Assembly: GCF_004016505.1 (NCBI RefSeq)
Contig: NZ_SACR01000003.1
Location: 1-64,000, forward strand
DNA from: Rubrivivax rivuli
Lineage (GTDB): Bacteria > Pseudomonadota > Gammaproteobacteria > Burkholderiales > Burkholderiaceae_C
Reading direction: 5' to 3'
DNA: 64,000 bases
Part shown: piece by piece, positions 31,101 through 39,412 of the stretch
Layout of the letters: each line of letters begins with the position of its first letter
Position numbering within the stretch: position 1 is the first letter of the stretch
The notes under the pieces: generated by a model
What the model was told of the DNA's origin: nothing
The model's input: the letters and a program-made list of their open reading frames with translations, nothing else
Database searches by the model: none
Made by a program: the position numbers and the translations under genes

Positions 31101-32987
31101 CAGGTGCTGATCAACCTGGGTGGGAACGCGATCAAGTTCACCGCTCACGGCGAGGTGGTAGTTTCGGTGGCGGTGGTGGCGCGCGGCAGCGACTCGGTAA
31201 CGCTGGAGGTGGCGGTGCGCGACTCCGGCATCGGCATTGCGCCCGAAAACCAGCAGCACATCTTCAGCGGCTTCTCGCAGGCCGAGGCCTCGACCACGCG
31301 CCGTTTCGGCGGCACCGGTCTGGGCCTGGCGATCTGCCAGCGCCTGGTAGGCCTGATGGGGGGTGAACTGCAACTGGATAGCGCGGTGGGCCGCGGCAGC
31401 CGCTTCTACTTCCGCGCTGAACTGGCCGTCGGCTCCGACGCGGCCGGTGCCGAGCTTGCGCCGCTGCGCCTGCGCCAGCCCGTCGCGCTGCGCGTGCTGG
31501 TGGTCGACGACAACCCGCTGGCCCGTGAACTGATGGGGCGCTTGGCTGAATCGCTGGGCTGGCAGGTGACGCTGGCCGACAGCGGAGAGGCGGCGCTGGC
31601 CTGCCTGGAAGACGCCGCCGCCGCCTTCGATGCCGCCTTCATCGACTGGCAGATGCCGGGACTGGACGGCTGGCAGACCTGCCAACAGATCCGCGGCCGC
31701 TGTAAGGCGGGTGCGAAACCGCTGCTCATCATGGTCACGGCCCACGGCCGCGACATGCTGTCGCAGCGCAGCCAAGAAGAGCAGGCGCTGGTGCACGGCT
31801 TCCTGGTCAAGCCTGTCACGGCCTCGATGTTGTACGACGCCGTCGTCGATGCGCGTTCAGATCCCGAAGCGCTGCAGGCCTCCCGCAGCGCATCATCGCC
31901 TGCGGTGCAGCGCTTGCCCGGCCTGCGCCTGCTGGTGGTGGAAGACAACGCCAACAACCAGCAGGTGGCGCGCGAACTGCTCGAGGACGAGGGCGCCCTG
32001 GTGCAGATTGCCGACAACGGCCTGCTCGCGGTCGAGGCGGTGGCAGCGGCGGACCCTCCGTTCGACGTCGTGCTGATGGACCTGCAGATGCCGGTGATGG
32101 ACGGCTACACCGCCACCACCCGCATTCGCCAGGACTTACAAAAACTGACGCTGCCCATCGTCGCCATGACCGCCAACGCCATGGCCACCGACCGCGAGGC
32201 CTGCCTGGCGGCGGGCATGAACGACCACGTCGGCAAACCTTTCGACCTGGACCACCTGGTGGCCGTTCTGCTGCGGCTGGCAGGTCGTGCTGCAGTCGCC
32301 ATCGCTGCACGACCTGACCAGGCCGCGGTCCCAACGCTGCCGGCCGAGGTGCTGGACGCGGCGGGCTCCGCCGGGGTTGACATCGAACGGGCACTGGCCC
32401 GGCTGGGCGGCAAGCTCAAGGTTTTCGGCCGCACCCTGCGCAGCTTCACGGCCGATCTGCAAGGCCTGCCCGAAAAACTAGACCGTCTTTCGCAGTGCGG
32501 CGAGCGCGACGAGGTGCGCCGCGAACTGCACACGCTCAAGGGTGTGGCCGCCACCGTCGGCGTCACGGCGCTGGCCAAGCTGGCCGGCGAGGCTGAGGCC
32601 CAATTCACCAGCCTGTCACTGCCAGCCGAGGATGCTGCCTGCATATCGCGTGTCGGCGTAGCCATCCAAACGGCCGAGTCGTCGTTGGCATTGCTGTACG
32701 TAACGCTGGACGGCATCCCGCAGACAGCAAAGGACGTTAGCTCGTCCGCTCCAGCTGCCGCGCTGACTCCCTCAGACACGGCCCTGCTAGCCGAGCTGCT
32801 GAAGACCGTGCAGAGCTTGCTGCAGGCGTCGGACCTCGACGCGGCCAACGCCTTGCAGACCCTGCGCATCCGCTTGCCTGCGGTGGCCGGGGTACGGTTC
32901 GACGCCCTGGAAGCCGCCGTCGAATCGCTCGAATTCGAATCCGCCCTGTCGCTTTGCGGCGAGTGGATGCTGGAGTGTGAAAAATGA
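28146..32987 (+). CDS. CHASE-PAS hybrid histidine kinase with two receivers and Hpt
   Basis: This is a very large membrane kinase of 1613 residues. TM1 (PLAVALLGSCLAAAASLWL), a periplasmic CHASE domain (about 45-280; FPGVRGFGFIQRLER is typical) and TM2 (LLLAGGLLTSVLLAGLL) come first. Four PAS units follow, two of the PAS-7 type (ENLPCGLSVFDG; DALEDAYALFDADG). Then come HisKA with H877 in [11 protein letters not shown], HATPase ([11 protein letters not shown]), REC1 with D1167 (FIDWQMPG), REC2 with D1312 (LMDLQMPVMDG) and Hpt with H1462 in ELHTLKG. This makes a full phosphorelay in one chain. GTG at 28146 has a GAGGGAG signal; GTG at 28086 is a possible earlier start. The stop overlaps the REC-GGDEF gene by four bases, its probable output. 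Confidence 0.93.
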   Translation: MLAPAGRGNLGRFVPLAVALLGSCLAAAASLWLQHQNDAQIHADFERSATRVAQIIEVRMQQPIFGLRGAGGVYAASKQVRRSEFRAYVESRDLAQEFPGVRGFGFIQRLERSALPAFVAAEQADEAPQFAVRELWALGEEDLYVIKYIEPAVSNAAALGLDIGSEPIRREAAERAVATGLPTLTAAITLVQDTRRSAGFLLFVPVFRNGTDPTTPAQRRQALVGLLFAPMVVGEILAAVPDVAAGLAHFQLIDATIGNTVFDSGDDTSSGLRGTDVAPRLGRFQEDRKLSLPGRDMLLRVRSTPQFDAAHSNAAPWLLLAGGLLTSVLLAGLLRQQINGRGRAEALARAMTVDLQRLAAVARRTSNAVVITDARRRITWVNEGFERISGYSAAEALGQSPGALLQDAGTDAATVAALRTALNACESFQGEILNRAKDGRRYWLALDIQPLYDDDGSHQGFMAVESDITERRAADAALRASQALLDKTGRIAGVGGWAVELESQVIRWSDQTCRIHDREPGHQPGMEEAINYYAPEARAEVAQAVQRCIERGESFDIELPMVTAQGRSIWVRSVGELESADGRPLRLVGTFQDVTERHQLEDEVRRKSELLTSVIENLPCGLSVFDGELQLVASNTEFRRLLDFPDALFAGASTHFEEVIRFNAGRGEYGPGDVEATVQAIVARARQSTEPHQFERVRPDGTQLEIRGGPMPGGGFVTTYTDISARKRAEAEVQRASALLRGSIDALEDAYALFDADGILVLCNQPYRDLYPLCAELMVPGARFEDIVRAGAERGQYADAIGRVDAWVAERVATHRQPSSKVTRRLGDGRILRIGERRMADGHIVGFHVDITEFVRATEAAQEASRSKSQFLANMSHEIRTPMNAILGMLALLKKTELTARQADYTGKTEGAARSLLGLLNDILDFSKVEAGKMTLDLHPFRPDQLLRDLAVILASNTAGKQIEVLFDIDPQLPPVLVGDAMRLQQVLINLGGNAIKFTAHGEVVVSVAVVARGSDSVTLEVAVRDSGIGIAPENQQHIFSGFSQAEASTTRRFGGTGLGLAICQRLVGLMGGELQLDSAVGRGSRFYFRAELAVGSDAAGAELAPLRLRQPVALRVLVVDDNPLARELMGRLAESLGWQVTLADSGEAALACLEDAAAAFDAAFIDWQMPGLDGWQTCQQIRGRCKAGAKPLLIMVTAHGRDMLSQRSQEEQALVHGFLVKPVTASMLYDAVVDARSDPEALQASRSASSPAVQRLPGLRLLVVEDNANNQQVARELLEDEGALVQIADNGLLAVEAVAAADPPFDVVLMDLQMPVMDGYTATTRIRQDLQKLTLPIVAMTANAMATDREACLAAGMNDHVGKPFDLDHLVAVLLRLAGRAAVAIAARPDQAAVPTLPAEVLDAAGSAGVDIERALARLGGKLKVFGRTLRSFTADLQGLPEKLDRLSQCGERDEVRRELHTLKGVAATVGVTALAKLAGEAEAQFTSLSLPAEDAACISRVGVAIQTAESSLALLYVTLDGIPQTAKDVSSSAPAAALTPSDTALLAELLKTVQSLLQASDLDAANALQTLRIRLPAVAGVRFDALEAAVESLEFESALSLCGEWMLECEK

Positions 32988-33967
32988 ACTCTGCTGAACC
33001 CGGCGTCGCCAGCCTGCTGTCACAGAGCGCTGTACAGACCGCGGCAGCCGCTGACGAGCGGCCGCGGCTGCTGGTCGTCGACGATCAGCGCGCCAACATC
33101 CAGGCCCTGTTCCAGGTGTTCCAGGCCGACTACAAGGTGTCGATGGCCACCAGCGGCGAGCAGGCGCTGGCGTTGTGCCGCAGCCAACCTCCCGACCTGG
33201 TCCTTCTGGACGTGGTGATGCCGGGCATGGACGGCTTCGAGGTCTGCCGGCAGTTGAAGGCCGACGACGCCACCAAGGACATCCCGGTGATCTTTGTCAC
33301 CGGGCACAACGACGAGGAGGCCGAGACACGCGGGCTGGACGTCGGCGGCGCCGACTTCATCTCGAAGCCCATCAACCCGCGCATCGTGCGCGCCCGCGTC
33401 AAGACCCAGTTGACGATGAAGCGCCAGTCGGACCTGCTGCGACAGTGGGTCTACATCGACGGCTTGACGCGGGTCTGCAACCGCCGCTGCTTCGACGAGC
33501 ACCTGGCCAGCGAATGGGACCGCGCCGCCCGCCTGGGAGCGCCGCTGAGCGTGGGGCTGGTCGACGTCGACCTCTTCAAGCGCTACAACGACCACTACGG
33601 CCACCCGGCTGGCGATGAGTGTCTGCGGCGCGTGGCGGCGGTGATGACAGCGAGCCTGAAACGTCCGACCGACATGGTCGCCCGCTACGGCGGCGAAGAG
33701 TTTGGCCTGCTGTTGCCGGACACCGACGCCGCCGGTGCGCTGCACTTGGCAGGCCAGATTCGCGAAGGCCTGCGGCTGGCGCAGATCGACCACGTCGAGT
33801 CAAGCGTCGGGCCATTGCTCACCATCAGCGTCGGCCTGTGCACTTGGACGCCCAGTGTCGCTGGAAGCGCCGAGGCGCTGCTGGCGGCTGCAGACGCGCA
33901 GCTGTACCTGGCTAAGTCACGTGGCCGCGATCAGGCCTGTGGAGCGCTGCTAGCCGGGAGCAGCTGA
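32984..33967 (+). CDS. REC-GGDEF diguanylate cyclase response regulator
   Basis: This protein of 327 residues has an N-terminal receiver (LLVVDDQRANI; acceptor D in VLLDVVMPGMDG; K in FISKPINP) and a C-terminal GGDEF domain. The active-site loop is YGGEEF and a product-inhibition I-site RPTD lies five residues before it, so it should be an active, feedback-inhibited producer of cyclic di-GMP. It has the one-receiver version of the PleD layout. It starts within the ATGA overlap with the CHASE hybrid kinase, whose Hpt domain is the likely phosphodonor; this is an inference from coupling. Confidence 0.94.
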   Translation: MNSAEPGVASLLSQSAVQTAAAADERPRLLVVDDQRANIQALFQVFQADYKVSMATSGEQALALCRSQPPDLVLLDVVMPGMDGFEVCRQLKADDATKDIPVIFVTGHNDEEAETRGLDVGGADFISKPINPRIVRARVKTQLTMKRQSDLLRQWVYIDGLTRVCNRRCFDEHLASEWDRAARLGAPLSVGLVDVDLFKRYNDHYGHPAGDECLRRVAAVMTASLKRPTDMVARYGGEEFGLLLPDTDAAGALHLAGQIREGLRLAQIDHVESSVGPLLTISVGLCTWTPSVAGSAEALLAAADAQLYLAKSRGRDQACGALLAGSS

Positions 33968-34160
33968 CACTGGGCCATCGACGAAGCTGAAAACAGGTTC
34001 GGCGGCATCGCGACCTTCATCGGACCAGACCGCAAGTGGTCACTCAGCAGGTAGCGATCACTGATGGCATGACGCAGTAGGCCAATTGGGCAACAAGGCG
34101 GCCACCCGCCGTGCCAAACTGTCGGTTACATCTGCGTTTGCCCCAAACTCGGAGCGTTCA

Positions 34161-36959
34161 TTGCGTTTTCGTCCCGCCTGGACCGTACCCCGCCTGCTGT
34201 ATCTGCTCGCCGCCGGCGTGATTGCGCCGATGGCGCTGCTAGTCAGCTACAACGTCTGGCAGCAATACCAGAGCGGCAAGGCGCTGGCCCAGGCCGAGGC
34301 GCTGCGCCTGGCGCAGCTCACGGCAGACACGGCAGAGACCTTCATCAAGGACGCCCGCGGCGTGCTCACCACGCTGGCGCAGCGGCGGCAGATGCTGGCC
34401 AAGATCACAGATCCGGGGCAGCCCTGCGACGAGATCTTCCCCACCTTCAAAGAGTTCTACCCCCAGCTGTCGAACATGAGCTTGTCGACGCCAGCGGGCT
34501 TCCTGGTTTGCTCGTCGTTGCCCCAGCCTGACAACCAGCCCTTGCCGGTGGCCCACATGGCCTGGTTTCAGCAGGTCTACCAGCGCAAGGACTTCGTGGT
34601 CGGGCCCATCGTCTACGGCCCTATTAACAAGAACTGGATCACGGTGCTGGCCGAACCGGTGCGTGATGGCAGCGGCAAGATGGTTGGCGCCTTGCAGACC
34701 CCGATCGACCTGCTGAAGTTCAGGCTGGTGCCAGCAGCCGAGCGGCTGCCTTCGAAAATCTTTATCGCCATTGTCGACATTCGCGGCAACGTTGTCGCCC
34801 GTTCACGCGAAGCCGAGCGTTTTGTCGGCAGCAACCTGCTCGACAAGTCGGAGATCCTGCGCATTGCCGTCAAGCAGCGTCAGGGGACGGCGGAGTCCGT
34901 CGGTGCCGAGCGCATCCCGCGCTTCTATGGTTTCACGCCCGTGGCAGGCACCGACTGGATTGCCATGGCGGGCATCGATGCCGACTACGCACTGGCCAGC
35001 GTCACGCGCAGCGCGCAGGCCAGTGCAATGGCGGCGGCGGGCATCGTCGTACTGGTGATGCTGCTGGCGGTGCTGCTCAGTCGCCGTATTGCCCGGCCCA
35101 TTCACGCACTCAGCGTGGCGGCACGGCGTGCCGGTGGTGGCGGCCTAGACGTGCGCGTGCCCACGGACGGCCCGATCGAACTGGCCGAAGTAGGGCGCGA
35201 GTTCAACCTCATGCTCGACGCCATCGGCGACACGCAGGCACGGCTGCAGCACAGCCAAGCCCGGCTCAAGCTGGCGCTCGAAGGCTCGCGCATGGCGATC
35301 TGGGATCTGGAGATTCACAGCGGGTCGGTGTACCTGTCAGAGACCTGGTCCGAATTGCTGGGTGGGCCTCACGTGACCACCCAGTTGTCGCTACGTGGGC
35401 TGTTGCGCCTGATCCCAGATGCCGACAGGACGCTGGTGACGGCCGCTTTCAGAAAAGTGCTGCGGCAGGGCGAGGACGACTTGCTGGCAGAGCACCGCTT
35501 CAAAACCCGCACCGGCCAGACGCTCTGGGTGGCCACCCAGGGCCGCGTCTCCGAGCGCGACGCGGAACGCCGTGCCAGCCGGATGCTGGGGGTCATCGTC
35601 GACATTTCAGAACGCCGCCATCGCGATGATGAAATCCACCGCCTTGCCTTCTTCGACACGCTGACATCGCTGCCCAACCGGCGTATGTTGACCCAGGAGG
35701 TGACGAAGGCGCTGGCCCGGGCGCGTCGGGCGCGTCTGTTCGGCGCACTGATGTTTATCGACCTCGACCGTTTCAAGAGCATCAACGACGCCCGTGGCCA
35801 CGCCACCGGCGACGCCTTGCTCAAGACCGTGGCCGCGCGTCTTCAGGCGCTGACGCGCGAGGGCGACACCGTCGCCCGCATGGGCGGCGACGAGTTCGTC
35901 GTGCTGGCCACCGGCCTGGCCGACAACGCCGCCGACGCCGCGCGCTCGGCCCACCTCCTGGCGGAAAAGATGCGTGCGGCGCTCGAAGTACCCTACGAGA
36001 TCGATCAGCAGTTCTTTACCTCCAGTGCCAGCATCGGCGTGGCCCTGCTGGTGATGGACGACCAGACTGTCGACAACCTGCTGCGCGAGGCCGACATCGC
36101 CATGTACCGCGCGAAGAGCGCCGGGCGCAACCAGATTGCGTTCTTCCAGGCCAGCATGCAGGCCGAAGTCGAACAGCGCCTGACCGTTGAAAATGATCTT
36201 GCGCAAGCCATCGAGCGCCAGCAGATGAGCCTGCACGCCCAATCGCAGATGGATGCCAAGGGCCGGCTGATTGGTGCCGAGTTGCTGCTGCGTTGGCGTC
36301 ACCCCGAGCAGGGCATGATCCCGCCGCTGCATTTCATCGAGGTGGCCGAAGAGACCGGCTTGATCGTGCGCATCGGCGATTGGGTCTTGAACCAGGCCTG
36401 CCTGCTGGTAAAGGAGCTGCGCGCGACCGGACACGACATCCCCCTGTCGGTGAACATCAGCCCGCGGCAGTTCCGCTTCCCCGGCTTCACCGAGCGCGTT
36501 CAGGAAGTGCTGCAGGCCCACGACGTGCCGGGCAGCAGCCTGATCTTCGAAGTTACCGAAAGCCTGTTGGTCGGCCCAGTGGACGCCACCATCCTCCGCA
36601 TGAACGAGCTGCGCGCGGTGGGCATCCGTTTCTCGATCGACGATTTCGGCACCGGCTATTCCAGCCTGGCCTACCTGAAGCGCCTGCCGCTGTACGAGCT
36701 GAAGATCGACAAGAGTTTTGTCGACGGCATACCGGACGACCACAACGACACCGAGATCGTGCAGATGGTCATCTCACTGGCCAAATTGCTAAAGCTGCGC
36801 GTGGTGGCCGAAGGCGTCGAGACGCTCGAGCAAGCGAACTTCCTGACGAACCGAGGCTGCGAGTCGATGCAGGGCTACTTCTTCAGGCGGCCCGTGCCCA
36901 CCAGCGAGTGGCTCGTCGATCTTCGTTCGGGCAGCCTGGTCAGGCTGCCTGCACCTTGA
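34161..36959 (+). CDS. Cache-HAMP-PAS-GGDEF-EAL membrane protein
   Basis: This is a membrane cyclic di-GMP enzyme of 932 residues. TM1 (LLYLLAAGVIAPMALLVSY), a periplasmic Cache sensor (about 35-270), TM2 (AAAGIVVLVMLLAVLL), HAMP and PAS come first. GGDEF with an intact MGGDEF loop and REGD I-site follows, then EAL. The EAL motif itself reads ELL (GAELLLRW), but other catalytic motifs are kept: SVNISPRQF, FEVTES, DDFGTGYSS, KIDKSFV and EGVET. It may make or degrade cyclic di-GMP. The TTG at 34161 has GGAG six bases upstream; a TTG at 34086 would add 25 residues. It stands alone, 193 bp after the REC-GGDEF gene. Confidence 0.92.
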   Translation: MRFRPAWTVPRLLYLLAAGVIAPMALLVSYNVWQQYQSGKALAQAEALRLAQLTADTAETFIKDARGVLTTLAQRRQMLAKITDPGQPCDEIFPTFKEFYPQLSNMSLSTPAGFLVCSSLPQPDNQPLPVAHMAWFQQVYQRKDFVVGPIVYGPINKNWITVLAEPVRDGSGKMVGALQTPIDLLKFRLVPAAERLPSKIFIAIVDIRGNVVARSREAERFVGSNLLDKSEILRIAVKQRQGTAESVGAERIPRFYGFTPVAGTDWIAMAGIDADYALASVTRSAQASAMAAAGIVVLVMLLAVLLSRRIARPIHALSVAARRAGGGGLDVRVPTDGPIELAEVGREFNLMLDAIGDTQARLQHSQARLKLALEGSRMAIWDLEIHSGSVYLSETWSELLGGPHVTTQLSLRGLLRLIPDADRTLVTAAFRKVLRQGEDDLLAEHRFKTRTGQTLWVATQGRVSERDAERRASRMLGVIVDISERRHRDDEIHRLAFFDTLTSLPNRRMLTQEVTKALARARRARLFGALMFIDLDRFKSINDARGHATGDALLKTVAARLQALTREGDTVARMGGDEFVVLATGLADNAADAARSAHLLAEKMRAALEVPYEIDQQFFTSSASIGVALLVMDDQTVDNLLREADIAMYRAKSAGRNQIAFFQASMQAEVEQRLTVENDLAQAIERQQMSLHAQSQMDAKGRLIGAELLLRWRHPEQGMIPPLHFIEVAEETGLIVRIGDWVLNQACLLVKELRATGHDIPLSVNISPRQFRFPGFTERVQEVLQAHDVPGSSLIFEVTESLLVGPVDATILRMNELRAVGIRFSIDDFGTGYSSLAYLKRLPLYELKIDKSFVDGIPDDHNDTEIVQMVISLAKLLKLRVVAEGVETLEQANFLTNRGCESMQGYFFRRPVPTSEWLVDLRSGSLVRLPAP

Positions 36960-37535
36960 GCCCGCCGTATTGCACGACCCTATCGAACCTGCCTTTGGAT
37001 TCGGGCCGAAGTCTGTAGACACCGCAAATGTCGGCTTTACCGACGCCATTTCAAACCTTCCACTGGCAGTTGTGGGTCGAACTGAGCCAGTCGCTGCAGG
37101 CAAGAGCGGTCGGTCGCGTCATGCCTCAACCGTGGCAGCGGATGGGCGACCTCAATCGGGAGTGAAGCAGTCAGTCGAGGCCGCCGAGCGTCAGTGACCG
37201 GTGCTGGAGCAAGCGGTCATTCAGGGCCCTGGCTGCGCCTGACTCAGATCAGTCTGGAGCCGTCCTTCAAGGTGTGGAGGTCTTCTCGGCGGCGGTTGCT
37301 GCCGGTGGCCTCGCTCAACCTCGCGAGTGCGTTGCCTTCGTCGGGGCGGTCAAGCCGACGCGATAGAGAAGGGGCCAACCCGCCCGTCAATATGGGGCGG
37401 CCAGACGCTCACGTGCGATGGACCCGGCACAGGTGTCCAAACTTTGCTACTGACAGTGCTGAACCAGAAGCTGACACTTCTCTGCATGCGCAGGAATTGG
37501 CCAGCGCAGATAACCTAATCGAACAGGAGTTTGGA
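36960..37535. other. intergenic region with dispersed-motif debris
   Basis: No gene is supportable. It contains segments such as TCGGGCCGAAGTCTGTAGAC and AGAGCGGTCGGTCGC that resemble the degenerate repeats of other gaps. The last 40 bases hold the strong ribosome-binding site of the small gene at 37536. Confidence 0.4.
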
Positions 37536-37664
37536 ATGAGCAAGTCCGGTGTTGGTGGAAATTCGGGTGGTCAGCGCCAGGGGGGCGGTACGCCGGCTAA
37601 CGGCCCGAGCAAGACGGGCAACCCATCTGGTGGCGGTCGAGGTAACAATCCGCCAAAGCGTTGA
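37536..37664 (+). CDS. small Gly/Ser/Asn-rich protein
   Basis: This 42-residue protein is of low complexity (MSKSGVGGNSGG, then NGPSKTGNPSGGGRGNNPPK) with a basic end. A strong AGGAG lies eight bases before the ATG, which supports translation. Short proteins with the same TGNPSGGGRGNNPP ending occur in other bacteria as I recall, but no function is known to me. It is likely disordered. The opening MSK and the abrupt codon regularity separate it from the non-coding DNA in front. Confidence 0.5.
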   Translation: MSKSGVGGNSGGQRQGGGTPANGPSKTGNPSGGGRGNNPPKR

Positions 37665-37695
37665 TCACGGTCACCAGGTTCGGTGTCGCGTGAAG

Positions 37696-38847
37696 TTAGG
37701 TTCCGCTCGCGACCTCGTCCCTCTCCTGCCAGTGCGCTATCCATAACGGGTAGCGCCGACGACACCACGTCTCCGGTGTGGTGTCGTTCATCAGCTGCAT
37801 CCAGCGAATCCGCTCATCCGCCGAGCGATCGATTGCATGCAAACGCCTCGCAATTTGCAATACCTTATGCAACCGCCGAGCTGCCCAGTAGTGCGCACCG
37901 ATCACAGTAAGCTCCGCTTGAACCACACCCCCAACGTCATACCGCGACTTCAGGACGGATAGGACAAGCTGGCCCAATTTTGTACCCGATGGAAAGACGG
38001 CGTCGCTGCTCCACCGCTTCAATGTGGACTCGTCAATGACGGCTGGAGCTTGGCCCTTCGCGTTCAGCGCAAGCAGACCTTCTAGTGTGACCACACCGAA
38101 TCGAGTTTGAATCCAGCGTATGAGATTGCCCCCAGGCGTGCATCGTTTCCCATCATCCGTGCCGACAAGATAGGAAAAGCTCTGGCTCCCCTTCTCTCCT
38201 CTACGTAGCTGCATTGCTACATCGACGCGTGCCACTTGAGACAGAAGAAACTCACAGAGGCAAGCCACTCGAGCAGGCAGCGCCGTAACTTCAGATGTCG
38301 CGCTGGTCAGGCAACCTAGGGCCGTGTCGGTCGCGTAAGGCCGCAGTCGTTGGTCGAAGGCGATTGCTGCTGCTACGCGGTCAAATGATTTGTCACGCAA
38401 ATCGGCCAAGATTGCAAGGCAAGCCTGCTCGACTTCGATTGCATGATCCATAGCTATGCGCTGATGGAACGGGACGCGCTCTCCGAGCCCCGCCTTCCAG
38501 CACTGCCAGAGACCCACGCTCTCTGCTTCAGAGATTGCGACCGGATCGCCATAGATTGCGCGTCGGATCAGATCAAGCAGCGGGGGAACTTCGCGGCCTT
38601 TTGGATAAAGTGCGTCGAGCTGAACAATCAGCTGCCGCTGCGACTGTCCTGGCTGGCAACGCATAACGCGTTCAAAGATCTTGAACAGGTACTCTCGTCC
38701 ATCAGCCTTGAGGGCTGCTCGTAGTGAGATGCCATCTAGTTTCGCGTCAGCTTCTGGCGTCAGGAGAAAGACACTGCACAGGGCAAGTGGCTTTGGCCGG
38801 CCTGAAGAAGGCCGCCGGACTGGTCGTGAGGCTGGTTGGGTCGGCAC
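37696..38847 (-). CDS. unrecognised 383-residue protein
   Basis: This soluble protein has no signal peptide or membrane segment. I recognise no domain. Visible pieces include a charged middle section (QLRRGEKGSQSFSYLVGTDDGKRC, then LIRWIQTRFGVVTLEGLLAL) and a Trp-rich C-terminus (IRWMQLMNDTTPETWCRRRYPLWIAHWQ). The base composition looks less GC-rich and the codons less biased than in neighbours, which suggests recent transfer. Both flanks are non-coding debris. The ATG at 38847 is the longest start; later ATGs are possible. Confidence 0.55.
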   Translation of the reverse strand: MPTQPASRPVRRPSSGRPKPLALCSVFLLTPEADAKLDGISLRAALKADGREYLFKIFERVMRCQPGQSQRQLIVQLDALYPKGREVPPLLDLIRRAIYGDPVAISEAESVGLWQCWKAGLGERVPFHQRIAMDHAIEVEQACLAILADLRDKSFDRVAAAIAFDQRLRPYATDTALGCLTSATSEVTALPARVACLCEFLLSQVARVDVAMQLRRGEKGSQSFSYLVGTDDGKRCTPGGNLIRWIQTRFGVVTLEGLLALNAKGQAPAVIDESTLKRWSSDAVFPSGTKLGQLVLSVLKSRYDVGGVVQAELTVIGAHYWAARRLHKVLQIARRLHAIDRSADERIRWMQLMNDTTPETWCRRRYPLWIAHWQERDEVASGT

Positions 38848-39412
38848 GATGAGCTGTCAGCGAAGAGAAAGAGTATCAGCGCTTCTTACACGTCTCGGCG
38901 CCACGACCGCCTCGTTTGCAGGGTACAGCTTTGCAGCGGTTGCGGTCGGTGGTCGACGCGACCTCAATGCACGGTCACGGCCACGCAGCAGTCATCGGCC
39001 CGGCGCTGATCGCGCATGCTCTATGACCGCTGATGGAAGTGCAGCCGACATCCCAAGCGCCGAGGCCCACCGGGGTCGCTTGAACGACCGCTGTCCCCGT
39101 AGGCGAACTGGAACTCCCGACCCAAAGCCGCCCGTCAGTCTTTCCGGAAGCCGTCGGACGCTCGGACCGGCCTCCTACGGATTGGGCGGCCACAAAGCCG
39201 CTGGTCGTGGCCATCGGGACCCGGCCACAAGCGGTCGTAGCCGGCGGGCTCGCAATTCCTGGCGCGACCTACCGGCGAAGGGCCGCTTTTCGGCGCCCTA
39301 CCTGGACGGCACTACTTCCCAACCCGGCCATGAGCCGTCTTTGGGGAAAGGCGGCTTCCGGGCTCCCGCGCCAGCGGACGGCCGGCTCTCCAGCGTGAGA
39401 TCGGCGTACCCT
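38848..39412. other. non-coding stretch with degenerate intergenic repeats
   Basis: No supportable gene is seen. GAACGACCGCTGTCCCCG (about 39082-39099) and related pieces belong to the dispersed motif family also seen near 48.7, 50.1 and 63.0 kb. It separates the unrecognised gene from the end of the SulP operon. Confidence 0.45.
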
